From Simkaniaceae bacterium (GTDB taxonomy: Bacteria > Chlamydiota > Chlamydiia > Chlamydiales > Simkaniaceae), in assembly GCA_018399075.1 (NCBI GenBank), contig CP073763.1, positions 1,488,001 to 1,552,000 of the forward strand: DNA of 64,000 bases. The letters are read 5' to 3'. The notes beneath the pieces were generated by a model. It made no database searches. It saw nothing but the letters and a program-made list of their open reading frames with translations, and was not told the origin of the DNA. Numbering within the stretch: the first letter of the stretch is position 1; each line of letters begins with the position of its first letter. Made by a program: the position numbers and the translations under genes. Below are positions 45,321-53,533 of this stretch, piece after piece.

Positions 45321-46334
45321 TCATATTTCAAGTTTTTTTTCACTTAAATTCTTTAAGCAAGCACCCGTTTTACATGTCCTAAGGGCGGGACACCGTTTCG
45401 TAAAGGTCTTTCCATAAGGACAGGGTGCTTGAAGAACATGATGTTGCTCTCCTGGAGGCTTATAGATGGCTGAAGAAGAGGGACCAAAAAAACTATAAGT
45501 GGGCGTCTTTGTTGTCGCTGCTAAATGAAGCGCGCTTGAATCAACGGTATAGATAAGATCCATTTCCGACATGAACCTTTGCCATACGGGTAGAGACATT
45601 TTAGGGAGAAGGGTGCTCGACTTTGGAAACTGAGAATGGAGAGCTGCACCTTCCTGTTTTTCCTTTTCAGATCCCCAAACAAAGTAAAAATAACATGGTC
45701 CTTGAGCTATCAGCTTCTTCAGAAGCTCTATCCAGGTTGGAAGGGAAAGCTTTTTATTTTCCCAATGAGATCCAGGACAAACCATAACTTTTTTAGTTGA
45801 TTTAAGCTGCGCTACAATCCAATCCTCATCTTCAGAAGTGATTCTAAGCAAAAGATTCGGTTCTATAGAGTAAGGCTTGATAGAAAAATGATTTTGAGCA
45901 AGAGATAGATATTGAAGGGAGATCGGCTTTTTTTTATTTTGGGGATAGCGATGGGTTAGAAATAAAGAATTTGGCCACTCAGGAGCAGAGGAAAAAGTTG
46001 TCCCCACCTTCTCTTTAGCATAAGCAAGCTTAGTAATGATCCCAGATTTGACATTCCCCTGAAGATCAATAAGGAGATCATAATTCTCCTGACGAAGAAT
46101 TTTTAGAGATTGCTTGAGCTCTAGACGATGCTTAAAAAAGTTTTTCTTCCACTTCCTGACTTCAACCGGAATAACGCGATGAATACCGGGATGAGCCTCT
46201 AATAACTCTATAAAAGGTTTTTCAACAACCCAATCAATTTTAGCCTGAGGAAATTTCTGATGAAGAAAAGTGACCACAGGAAGAGATTGGATGATATCAC
46301 CCAGAGAGGTTGTTTTAACGATTAAGATCTGCAT
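45321..46334 (-). CDS. waaC: LPS heptosyltransferase I
   Basis: Adds the first heptose to the Kdo of the LPS inner core, on the cytoplasmic face. GT9-family features: N-terminal ILIVKTTSLGDIIQSLPV, WVVEKPFIELLEAHPGIHRVIPV and RKWKKNF, which follow E. coli WaaC closely, then the ADP-heptose site VMVCPGSHWENKKLSLPTW near residue 185 and YTVDSSALHLAATTKTPTYSFFGPS near 265. Length 337 aa is normal. The Cys-rich C-terminal segment (CPALRTCKTGACLKNL) is also family-like. Chlamydiaceae lack this enzyme. Confidence 0.88.
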   Translation of the reverse strand: MQILIVKTTSLGDIIQSLPVVTFLHQKFPQAKIDWVVEKPFIELLEAHPGIHRVIPVEVRKWKKNFFKHRLELKQSLKILRQENYDLLIDLQGNVKSGIITKLAYAKEKVGTTFSSAPEWPNSLFLTHRYPQNKKKPISLQYLSLAQNHFSIKPYSIEPNLLLRITSEDEDWIVAQLKSTKKVMVCPGSHWENKKLSLPTWIELLKKLIAQGPCYFYFVWGSEKEKQEGAALHSQFPKSSTLLPKMSLPVWQRFMSEMDLIYTVDSSALHLAATTKTPTYSFFGPSSSAIYKPPGEQHHVLQAPCPYGKTFTKRCPALRTCKTGACLKNLSEKKLEI

Positions 46335-46431
46335 TTTTTGAAAAAATCAAATAATTTAGTACCAAAAATATAGACATATTGTACAAAATGCTTAATAAAA
46401 AGTCATATCCCAAATGGTGAAATGAGGATTC

Positions 46432-47736
46432 ATGAAAAGGCAAGATGTCATATTTTCTAATAAACACCCTAAAGAAATGTATTTGCTTGCACTCACGGAG
46501 ATGTGCCAACGTTTCGCATACTGGGGAATCGGAAATCTCCTCGTTCTTTATCTGATAAAATCTTTATCATACAGCACACCCAGAGCAACCCATCTTTTTG
46601 GAGCCTACACAGGCGTTGCTTTTATCCTTCCCATCCTTGGGGGCTATATTGCAGATAAATGGAACTACCGAAGTCCTATCTTACTGGGTAGTCTGCTGAC
46701 TGCTTGTGGTTGTTTCTTAATGGCAACACTTTCAGAAGCACTAATCCTCCCCGCGCTTGGTCTGATCGCATTAGGTGGTGGACTCTTTACTCCAGCAATT
46801 TACTCCTTGTTAGGAAGTATTTATGCTAAGAAGCCCCACATCCGTGAAGGAGGCTTTTCTATCTATTATTCTGTTGTCACTATTGGCGTTTTTATTGCAA
46901 TGATTGTGCTGGGCTATTTGCAAACAATCAATTGGCGCTTAGTCTTTATCGTTTCAGGGTGTGTTCAACTCTTTGGTATGGTTCCATATTTTTCCACTAT
47001 CGCTTCTTTGAAACGCCTTGATATCCCCTCTCACTATTTCATCAAGAAGAAAGATGACCCTAATCATTTTCCTCTTAAGAAGCATGAGTGGGATCGAATC
47101 ACTGTTATATTAATCATGACCTTTATCTCGATTGTCTTCTGGATGGCTTACAACCAGATGGGTTCTTCAATGACTCTTTTTGCATTGAAGTACGTCGACC
47201 GTCATGTTGGAGGTTTTTTAGTTCCAACGCCATGGTTTACTTCCTTTGAAACCTTTTTCCTTATCCTCTTTGCCTTTCCACTCGCCCATCTTTATCTATT
47301 TCTAAGACGGATCAAATCGAGTGCCAGCCCTCCAATGAAGACGGCACTCAGCCTCTTCTTTATGGGGCTCTGTTTTTTAGTGATGCAAAGAGCTGCTGCC
47401 CACATCCCCCATGGAGCTGGGGAAGCGCTTGAGAGTCCCTTTTATATTATCTTTGCCTTTGCCTTAATGGCCTTGGCAGAACTTTTCTTGGCGCCGATCG
47501 GCCTCTCTCTTGTAACAAACTTAAGTCCTCACCGTTACCGTGGACTCCTTACAGGTGTTTGGTTTGCGTGTATTGGGATTGGTTTTTATCTTGGGGGATT
47601 CTTTGCAGGGTTTATCGCAACAATCAATCTCTCTTCTTTCTTTGATATCTTTGTGATTACTTCCTTTATTCCTGCCTTTTTCCTTGTCCTCTTTTCAAAA
47701 AAACTTGATAATATGCGCCACATTAATTACTTGTAA
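46432..47736 (+). CDS. POT-family proton-dependent oligopeptide transporter
   Basis: Imports di- and tripeptides with protons across the inner membrane. The 434-residue protein has about 12 hydrophobic segments. It begins with the POT pattern (MCQRFAYWGIGNLLVLYLI), followed by FGAYTGVAFILPILGGYIADKW near residue 58, and has the family's short-helix and charged-loop arrangement. GAGGA precedes the ATG. It would serve peptide uptake from the host. Eleven bases separate its stop from the next small gene, so the two are probably co-transcribed. Confidence 0.87.
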   Translation: MKRQDVIFSNKHPKEMYLLALTEMCQRFAYWGIGNLLVLYLIKSLSYSTPRATHLFGAYTGVAFILPILGGYIADKWNYRSPILLGSLLTACGCFLMATLSEALILPALGLIALGGGLFTPAIYSLLGSIYAKKPHIREGGFSIYYSVVTIGVFIAMIVLGYLQTINWRLVFIVSGCVQLFGMVPYFSTIASLKRLDIPSHYFIKKKDDPNHFPLKKHEWDRITVILIMTFISIVFWMAYNQMGSSMTLFALKYVDRHVGGFLVPTPWFTSFETFFLILFAFPLAHLYLFLRRIKSSASPPMKTALSLFFMGLCFLVMQRAAAHIPHGAGEALESPFYIIFAFALMALAELFLAPIGLSLVTNLSPHRYRGLLTGVWFACIGIGFYLGGFFAGFIATINLSSFFDIFVITSFIPAFFLVLFSKKLDNMRHINYL

Positions 47737-47746
47737 GGAGACAATA

Positions 47747-47962
47747 ATGGAAAATGCAAGCCCCCCTTCAGCTGGAAATCCCGTGACTAACTTTCTCTAT
47801 GGAATGGTTTATAAAGAGCCCAAGAAAGCTATAGAAGAAGCGGATGCAGAGACTAGCACGACGAAAGAATATAACTGGAAAGGAATCAGCATTCTTACTG
47901 CTGGATCTGCAGTAGCAGTTTTTACCATTTATAAAGTGGGCCAAGCTGTCTTAAAACGCTAA
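47747..47962 (+). CDS. Small membrane-anchored protein, 71 aa
   Basis: ATG 47747 (MENASPPSAGNP) is preceded by AAGGAG and chosen over an upstream in-frame start inside the transporter gene. The N-terminal 45 residues are polar. A single membrane helix (ISILTAGSAVAVFTIYKVGQAV, about residues 45-66) ends with a basic KR tail, so it is tail-anchored. Family not recognised. Its end overlaps the convergent pseudouridine synthase gene by 12 bases. Confidence 0.6.
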   Translation: MENASPPSAGNPVTNFLYGMVYKEPKKAIEEADAETSTTKEYNWKGISILTAGSAVAVFTIYKVGQAVLKR

Positions 47963-48742
47963 GTCTTTGAAAAGTTTTGGAAGAGGCGCTGTCGCTTGAA
48001 TCTTTTTACCTGTTCTTGGATGGGTAAAAGTAAGACGGTAGGCATGCAAACAGAGTCGATAGATCTCTTTTGGAAAAACTGCATCGCGCCCATATTGTAA
48101 ATCCCCAAGAATAGGATGACCCAATTCTGAAAGATGAACGCGTAGTTGATGGGTTCGCCCTGTTTCAGGATGTAGTTCAACAAGAGATTGCCCTTTCACT
48201 GTTTTTAGAACTTTATAATGAGTGATAGCAAGTTGTCCATTTGGCGTTGCTCCATAAAGGGTTTGACCTTGAAAGGTTCCCTTTTTTCCCAATTTATTTT
48301 CAATCGTCCCTTTTTCTTTCCGTAAAGCTCCTTTCACTATGGCGATATAAATCTTTTTTACTTCCCTTTTTTTAAAGAGCGTTTCTAGAGCCCTTTTGAT
48401 GGGGATTGTTCGCGCCATTAAAAGAACCCCCGATGTCCCTTTATCAAGGCGGTGAACCAGGTGGTGTCCTTTTTCAGAAGCAGACACAACGCCTGATGGT
48501 TTATTGAAGAGAGTAAGGGAAGAATCTTGATGGAGAACTGTAAGGGTTCCGACAGCCATTTTTTTAGGAGGGTGAAAAGTAACTTTATCCCCTGTCTTTA
48601 GTTTAGCTGAACCAAAGCGTTCGATTTTACCATTGAGGCGACAAGCTCCATTTTCAAGAGCTCGTTTAATTTCCCGCCCAGAAAGGGTGGTTTTCTCTTT
48701 TAAAAAACTTAAAAGGGATTCTTCTTTTTTTATTCTAAACAT
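47951..48742 (-). CDS. RluA-family pseudouridine synthase
   Basis: Converts uridine to pseudouridine in rRNA or tRNA. The N terminus is an S4 RNA-binding domain (LSGREIKRALENGACRLNGK, about residues 20-40). The catalytic motif is HRLDKGTSGVLLMA near residue 97, with the active-site Asp in RLD. GRTHQLRVHLSELGHPILGD near 195 is the second family motif. Length 263 aa fits. Whether the target is that of RluA, RluC or RluD cannot be told. The start overlaps the pepA end by 13 bases. Confidence 0.9.
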   Translation of the reverse strand: MFRIKKEESLLSFLKEKTTLSGREIKRALENGACRLNGKIERFGSAKLKTGDKVTFHPPKKMAVGTLTVLHQDSSLTLFNKPSGVVSASEKGHHLVHRLDKGTSGVLLMARTIPIKRALETLFKKREVKKIYIAIVKGALRKEKGTIENKLGKKGTFQGQTLYGATPNGQLAITHYKVLKTVKGQSLVELHPETGRTHQLRVHLSELGHPILGDLQYGRDAVFPKEIYRLCLHAYRLTFTHPRTGKKIQATAPLPKLFKDLAF

Positions 48743-50208
48743 TCGAGGAGCTCAATAAGGAGGCGAACTCCTGCACCCGATGCTTGAGAAAGATGGTAAT
48801 CCTTAGGGCTATCTAAAAAGGCTGTTCCTGCTATGTCCAGATGAATCCATGGTGTTTTCTTCTTGATAAATTCCTGAAGGAAAATCGCTGCAGTCACTGA
48901 TCCTGCCGCTCTTTTCTTACCCGAATTGCGAATGTCAGCAATGTCAGACTTCATCAATGCCATATATTCAGAATCAAGAGGCATCCTCCACACTTTTTCT
49001 CCTGTAGTATCACCTGCTTTTTCGCAGAGCTTTGAAAGTTTTTCATTATTTGAAAAAAGTCCCGCACGGACATCACCCAGCGCAATGACAATCGCACCCG
49101 TCAACGTTGCCATATCGATAATACGATCTGGATTAAAACGCTTTTGTCCATAAGAAAGGGCATCGGCTAGAACAAGGCGCCCTTCTGCATCAGTATTCGT
49201 AATTTCTACAGTTTTCCCCGAGTAGGATCGGTAAACATCACCGGGCTTATAGCTATGGGCATCCATAGCATTTTCGGTTGTTGGAACAACAACAGCAATA
49301 TTTGCTTTGAGTTTAATGCTTGCTGCCGCTTGAATGAGACCAATCGCTGCTGCAGCGCCTCCCATATCGGCTCGCATATCCTCAATAAAATTGGTGGGCT
49401 TTAGATTGATGCCACCTGTGTCAAAGGTAATCCCCTTTCCAACCACCATCGTTAGATCTTTTAAGAGGGGAGCCCCTTTATACTCTAGCATCACAAGTGC
49501 TGGATCGATCCGTGATCCACTTCCCACTGCAAGGAGAAGCCCCATCTTCTCTTTTTCAAGCTGCTTTTTATTCAGAATGGTTGCTTTAACGGAAGGGAAA
49601 TTTCGCGCTAACTTCTTAGCCTCTGAGGCCAATGTCTCAGGAGTCACATCAAGAGCATTTCCATTAATCAAGTCGCGGGCTAAGTTCACCCCCGTTAAAA
49701 TCCCTAAGGTTTTCTTTGCAATCTTGAGATCTTTAGCTCCCACCAACGTTGCTTTTTTGACATGAAAGGGCTTTTTGCCTTCCTTTGACTTCCATTGATC
49801 ATAAACATAGGAAGAAAGAGCAATCCCTTCCGAAACAGCTCGGGTCACTTCATGGATCTCTAGTTTTCCAAGTTTAGGGAGTACAAAATTAACACTGATC
49901 CACTCATTCCCTTGGCACCGCTTCATTGCAGCACTATAGGAACGTCTAAGAGCTTCCATTGTGCAGGATTTTTCCTCTCCTAGACCAAGAAGTAGTAGCC
50001 GCTTTTCTGTCTTGCCCGTAAGATAGGCAAGCATTGTTGATCCTTCTTTCCCGTTAAAATCCCCCGCTTTTAAAATGGGATGAATCACCCCTTTAAGATC
50101 AGGAAGATTCGCAGCAAAATCGGCTCCCTTTTTCAACTTGAAAAAGGGTACAACAATGAGGTCGGCTTTAGGGCGTTTTGAAACACTTGGACAAACTTGA
50201 AACTGCAT
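48730..50208 (-). CDS. pepA: Leucyl aminopeptidase (M17)
   Basis: Two-metal cytosolic aminopeptidase that releases N-terminal residues from peptides. The M17 signature NTDAEGRLVLADALSYG is near residue 337, and the other metal ligands appear in VGKGITFDTGGINLKP near 258 and DMRADMGGAAA near 280. Length 492 aa is normal. The ATG shares a base with the ssb stop (TAATG), and ssb-pepA also adjoin in Chlamydia. It could process peptides brought in by the nearby POT transporter. Confidence 0.95.
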   Translation of the reverse strand: MQFQVCPSVSKRPKADLIVVPFFKLKKGADFAANLPDLKGVIHPILKAGDFNGKEGSTMLAYLTGKTEKRLLLLGLGEEKSCTMEALRRSYSAAMKRCQGNEWISVNFVLPKLGKLEIHEVTRAVSEGIALSSYVYDQWKSKEGKKPFHVKKATLVGAKDLKIAKKTLGILTGVNLARDLINGNALDVTPETLASEAKKLARNFPSVKATILNKKQLEKEKMGLLLAVGSGSRIDPALVMLEYKGAPLLKDLTMVVGKGITFDTGGINLKPTNFIEDMRADMGGAAAAIGLIQAAASIKLKANIAVVVPTTENAMDAHSYKPGDVYRSYSGKTVEITNTDAEGRLVLADALSYGQKRFNPDRIIDMATLTGAIVIALGDVRAGLFSNNEKLSKLCEKAGDTTGEKVWRMPLDSEYMALMKSDIADIRNSGKKRAAGSVTAAIFLQEFIKKKTPWIHLDIAGTAFLDSPKDYHLSQASGAGVRLLIELLECLE

Positions 50209-50684
50209 TAAAAGGGTATTTCATCCTCTGCAAAGGCATTCGATTCTTGGTGCTGTGGTTGTCCTTGTCCTTGTTGCTGTCCAGAAGGAGCATCTCCTCC
50301 TCCACCATAAGAGCTTTGTCCTTGACTATAAGAGGTTTGATTTTGTTGTTGTCCGCCCTCTTGTCTCTCACTTTTTCCAAAGGGAGGAAAGGCTAGGTGA
50401 TAGGCCACTAAGTTAAGAGAAACTTGAGGTTGGCCGTCTTTATTCGTGTAGATCTCAGGCTTGAGCATCTCACCACTCACAATGATGGCACTTCCCTTCT
50501 TAAAGTAACTTAAAATTTTATCAAAAGTTTCACCCCAAATCGTGACACGCCACCAAAACGTTTCATCTTTTCCTCCGCGCCGTTGATTCGCAGCCACGCG
50601 AAGAGTCGTCACTTTTTGCCCTGAAGATGTGAAACGGACTTCTGGATCCGACCCAAGATGTCCCATGATTGTCATCTGATTCAT
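50208..50684 (-). CDS. ssb: Single-stranded DNA-binding protein
   Basis: Binds single-stranded DNA during replication and repair. ATG 50684 (MNQMTIMGHLGSDPEVRF) follows GAGG and is preferred over 50729. An OB-fold occupies about residues 1-105 (FWWRVTIWGETFDKILSYFKKG). A Gln/Gly-rich flexible linker follows, and the C-terminal tip NAFAEDEIPF is the acidic partner-binding motif. Length 158 aa is typical. Translationally coupled to pepA. Confidence 0.95.
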   Translation of the reverse strand: MNQMTIMGHLGSDPEVRFTSSGQKVTTLRVAANQRRGGKDETFWWRVTIWGETFDKILSYFKKGSAIIVSGEMLKPEIYTNKDGQPQVSLNLVAYHLAFPPFGKSERQEGGQQQNQTSYSQGQSSYGGGGDAPSGQQQGQGQPQHQESNAFAEDEIPF

Positions 50685-50730
50685 ATAATGTACCTCGTTT
50701 TCTATGAAATTCTCATTATACCCCATCAAT

Positions 50731-50760
50731 AAAAAAAGCCCAAGAGTTTCCTCTTGGGCT
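50731..50760 (-). terminator. Hairpin terminator of the 50786 porin gene
   Basis: AGCCCAAGAG (50737-50746) and CTCTTGGGCT (50751-50760) form a perfect 10-bp stem with a 4-base loop. On the minus strand the stem is followed by a run of Ts. It ends the porin transcript 26 bases after the porin stop and insulates ssb. Confidence 0.85.
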
Positions 50761-50785
50761 CTACTATTTGGAAATCTGCTTCGAC

Positions 50786-51991
50786 TTAGAAATCGAGGCG
50801 GATTCCTGCATCAAGACCCGTTAAGGTCAAGTCTCCAGTCGGCTGTGCATCAACGATGATACGCATTTCATTTTGGTTCCACCAATATTGCCCTTCCCAA
50901 CCAAGGTTGAAGGCAAGGAGAACGCCATTTGAAAAGCACTTCGCCCACTCAATTCCAGCAACGATTTGAGCCATTGCTCGTTGTCTGTATTCACTACTAT
51001 TAGAAAGCCTAAAAGAGCTTCCCTCAGAGTCAGATTGACTCAGACGCGTCTTATAAGCTCCATAAAGAAGAGCTCCAGAGACTCTAGAATAGAGAGAGAA
51101 TCCCCACCCCATGTGGAGATTGCCATCTAATCCTACTTGTGGGCCAACGCCCCAATAATCAGATTTATTGCGCAACTGAACATCTATGAATCGTGGTTGC
51201 AGAAAATTTGTGCCAATATTTGCATTGCCAAAATTCACATCATAATCCATATCAAGCCAAGCAGCCTTCAGCCCAAAATTTGGGCGAAAAGAAAACCGAT
51301 TGCTAAAGAAATAGTCATAGCCCATTTCTAAATCAAGGACATTCAGTTGATTCTTCCACTTAGTTCTAGCAGAATCTACAACAACTTCGATTTGCGAATT
51401 ATCAGCTGCATAAAACTCTTTAAGAGCAATGATAAATGTATCTGTACTATTAGTAGGACGACTCGTGCTACTTGTTGGATCCGTATAATGATAGGTCCAT
51501 CGAGCAAATAGATCCCAATTTTTGGGACCAAAATCATAGCCAGCAGAGACTCTTACACCTGGGTCAAATTTAAAGTCAGGGAGTTTAAAATCTCCTCCTA
51601 AATTAAAAATTCCCGTGTTAAAGTCTATACTTCCATTTACCTTTGCAGCATACTCTAGATTATCTAGACTAGCACGCCACCAGAGGAACTCTGCTTCAAG
51701 TGAAAATCCTTCTTCCACGCAGCCGTGGACAGAATCCATCACCCGATTGGGATCTTGGGGAGTTTGGGGAGTTTGGCCATTAGATCTCATCATATCATTT
51801 GCTGATGAGCGGCCATTATTTTGGTAGCTAGAACCATTGTTCATATCATGAACAATCAGTGCTTCTACCTGTTGTTTCTCAGTTTGGCTTATGCGTAGGT
51901 CCAACTCTTGTGGACTATCTTCTTCGCAGAAGCCACTAGCAGTTAGACATACCGTCAATGCTGCTGTCGAAAGTAGGGAGATAACTTTCAT
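50786..51991 (-). CDS. MOMP-like outer membrane porin, second subfamily (a)
   Basis: A 401-residue predicted porin. Signal peptide MKVISLLSTAALTVCLTASGFC, then a short coiled segment (DLRISQTEKQQVEAL), then a disordered Asn/Gln/Ser-rich stretch at about residues 50-85, then the barrel. Barrel blocks resemble the other MOMP-like porins (FKFDPGVRVSAGYDFGPKNWDLF, WGVGPQVGLDGNLHMGWGFSLY, WEGQYWWNQNEM). It ends LTLTGLDAGIRLDF with terminal Phe. Cys in VHGC and WAKCF are shared with the gene at 52121. GGAGG precedes the ATG. Confidence 0.82.
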   Translation of the reverse strand: MKVISLLSTAALTVCLTASGFCEEDSPQELDLRISQTEKQQVEALIVHDMNNGSSYQNNGRSSANDMMRSNGQTPQTPQDPNRVMDSVHGCVEEGFSLEAEFLWWRASLDNLEYAAKVNGSIDFNTGIFNLGGDFKLPDFKFDPGVRVSAGYDFGPKNWDLFARWTYHYTDPTSSTSRPTNSTDTFIIALKEFYAADNSQIEVVVDSARTKWKNQLNVLDLEMGYDYFFSNRFSFRPNFGLKAAWLDMDYDVNFGNANIGTNFLQPRFIDVQLRNKSDYWGVGPQVGLDGNLHMGWGFSLYSRVSGALLYGAYKTRLSQSDSEGSSFRLSNSSEYRQRAMAQIVAGIEWAKCFSNGVLLAFNLGWEGQYWWNQNEMRIIVDAQPTGDLTLTGLDAGIRLDF

Positions 51992-52066
51992 CTGTAGCCT
52001 CCAATTAGAGAATTAAAAAACAGTTATTTTCAGCTATCTCAAAAGTCGTTGATTTTAAGCAATAAA

Positions 52067-52094
52067 AAACCAAGAAAAATTTTTACCTTGGTTT
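52067..52094 (-). terminator. Hairpin terminator of the 52121 porin gene
   Basis: AAACCAAG (52067-52074) pairs with CTTGGTTT (52087-52094) around a 12-base AT-rich loop. A-rich sequence to the left gives the T-run on the minus strand. It sits 26 bases after the porin stop, as for the neighbouring porin. Confidence 0.6.
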
Positions 52095-52120
52095 TCTCTC
52101 CATGGAAGTTGATTCAAACT

Positions 52121-53386
52121 TTAGAAGTCAAAGCGGAATCCCGCATTTACTCCAGTCAGCGTTAAATCACCATCAGGAGTTAAATCTTTAAAGTTTAAAA
52201 ATTCCATTTGTTGCCACCAGTATTGACCTTCCCAGCCAATATGCATCTGGAAGTTCATCCAATCCCAAAAGCAACGGCTCCATTCGATTCCAAGACTTGC
52301 ATACGCCATTGTTCTCAACCGATAAAAGTCATCAAAGATCCGGCCTCCTTCATTGTTTCCAACGCGGTCAGAATCAGGGTCGACACGATCAGCAACGACA
52401 CGCGCTGTAATGAAATTTTTTGTCTTGAATTGCCCATAGAGCATCGCAGAGTGGATGCTTCCAAATAAACTAAAGCCTGCTCCAAGTTCCCATTCACCAG
52501 AAGCTCCAAGTTTAGGGCCTATACCCCAAAAACGACTTTTAAAACGGGTCAGTGCATTTTCAAAGGGCACCTGAAGATCAGCCTGCCCTTGCTGCCCTGT
52601 TTCGCCTCGGTCAGCATTATACATAAAAGCTTGAAGGTGCTGTCGAATTAAGGCTCCCTTTAGACCTAGAATTGGTTTAACGGCTAGGTGTTTGCCCACA
52701 TAAAAGTTTCTTCCAAGATCTAAATCCCAAACATTAAATTGATTTTGCCAGTGGCTTTTTCCCCTTTCATAGGCAACAAAAACAGGCGAGCCATCATTTA
52801 AAGGAAGAATAGCAAGGGTCCCAATGATTGTTCCATTAGTGCTTCCATTATTGAATACAGTCGTTCCCTGCACAGAGGTGTGAACCTTGGTGTAGTGCCA
52901 AGTATAGCCAAAGCGAAGATCCCAATCATCATAACCAAAGTTATATCCTAGTCCAACGCGGAATCCTGGTTTAAATTGGAAATCTTGATCTTTAGGGTAA
53001 ATCACACGATCCCCCCCAGATTCATGAACATCCCAAGCATAGCTAAGGCTATCTTCGATTGCTCGAAGATAAAGCAGCTCTAAGTCAAAGTAAGGCATAT
53101 TTCGATTGCGGCAACCTCGAGCAGAATCTAGGACGGTTTTAGGGTGCATATCTGTTCCCGCTCCAGTGTACTCGGCATTAGAATCCGATGGCTTGGAAGA
53201 TTGGTATCCTCCATTATAGTTGTTACTATTTGGTTGATGCTCAATAGGATTATCGACCGAATTAGTATGCGTTTTTTCTAAGCCAGAAACACGCCCTTCA
53301 AGATCTGCCATTTTAGAGTTGCAAAAACTACTTATGGGCAGCACTGTAATAATAGCGGTAGATGAAATCAGGGAGAATAATTTCAT
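52121..53386 (-). CDS. MOMP-like outer membrane porin, second subfamily (b)
   Basis: Paralog of the porin at 50786, 421 aa from ATG 53386, which follows AGGAGG; the frame from 53506 is rejected. Signal peptide MKLFSLISSTAIITVLPISSFC, a short coiled segment (MADLEGRVSGLEKTH), a polar Asn/Ser-rich linker (about residues 42-75), then the barrel with FKPGFRVGLGYNFGYDDWDLRFGYTWHY, WGIGPKLGASGEWELGAGFSLF and a terminal LTGVNAGFRFDF. Cys in ARGC and WSRCF match its paralog. The pair shares an almost identical leader (GGAGGCT..ACA) before the ATG. Confidence 0.82.
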   Translation of the reverse strand: MKLFSLISSTAIITVLPISSFCNSKMADLEGRVSGLEKTHTNSVDNPIEHQPNSNNYNGGYQSSKPSDSNAEYTGAGTDMHPKTVLDSARGCRNRNMPYFDLELLYLRAIEDSLSYAWDVHESGGDRVIYPKDQDFQFKPGFRVGLGYNFGYDDWDLRFGYTWHYTKVHTSVQGTTVFNNGSTNGTIIGTLAILPLNDGSPVFVAYERGKSHWQNQFNVWDLDLGRNFYVGKHLAVKPILGLKGALIRQHLQAFMYNADRGETGQQGQADLQVPFENALTRFKSRFWGIGPKLGASGEWELGAGFSLFGSIHSAMLYGQFKTKNFITARVVADRVDPDSDRVGNNEGGRIFDDFYRLRTMAYASLGIEWSRCFWDWMNFQMHIGWEGQYWWQQMEFLNFKDLTPDGDLTLTGVNAGFRFDF

Positions 53387-53533
53387 TGTAAGCCTCCTGT
53401 TAGTTACTAGGAATCTGATCCTTCCAAAAAATCTAATATTTTTGCAATAAAAATAATAGAATTTTTTTTGGACAAAAATACCATCAAGTGTCATAGAGGA
53501 GAACAAGTACGTAATTTTATAAGAAGTGTAGTC

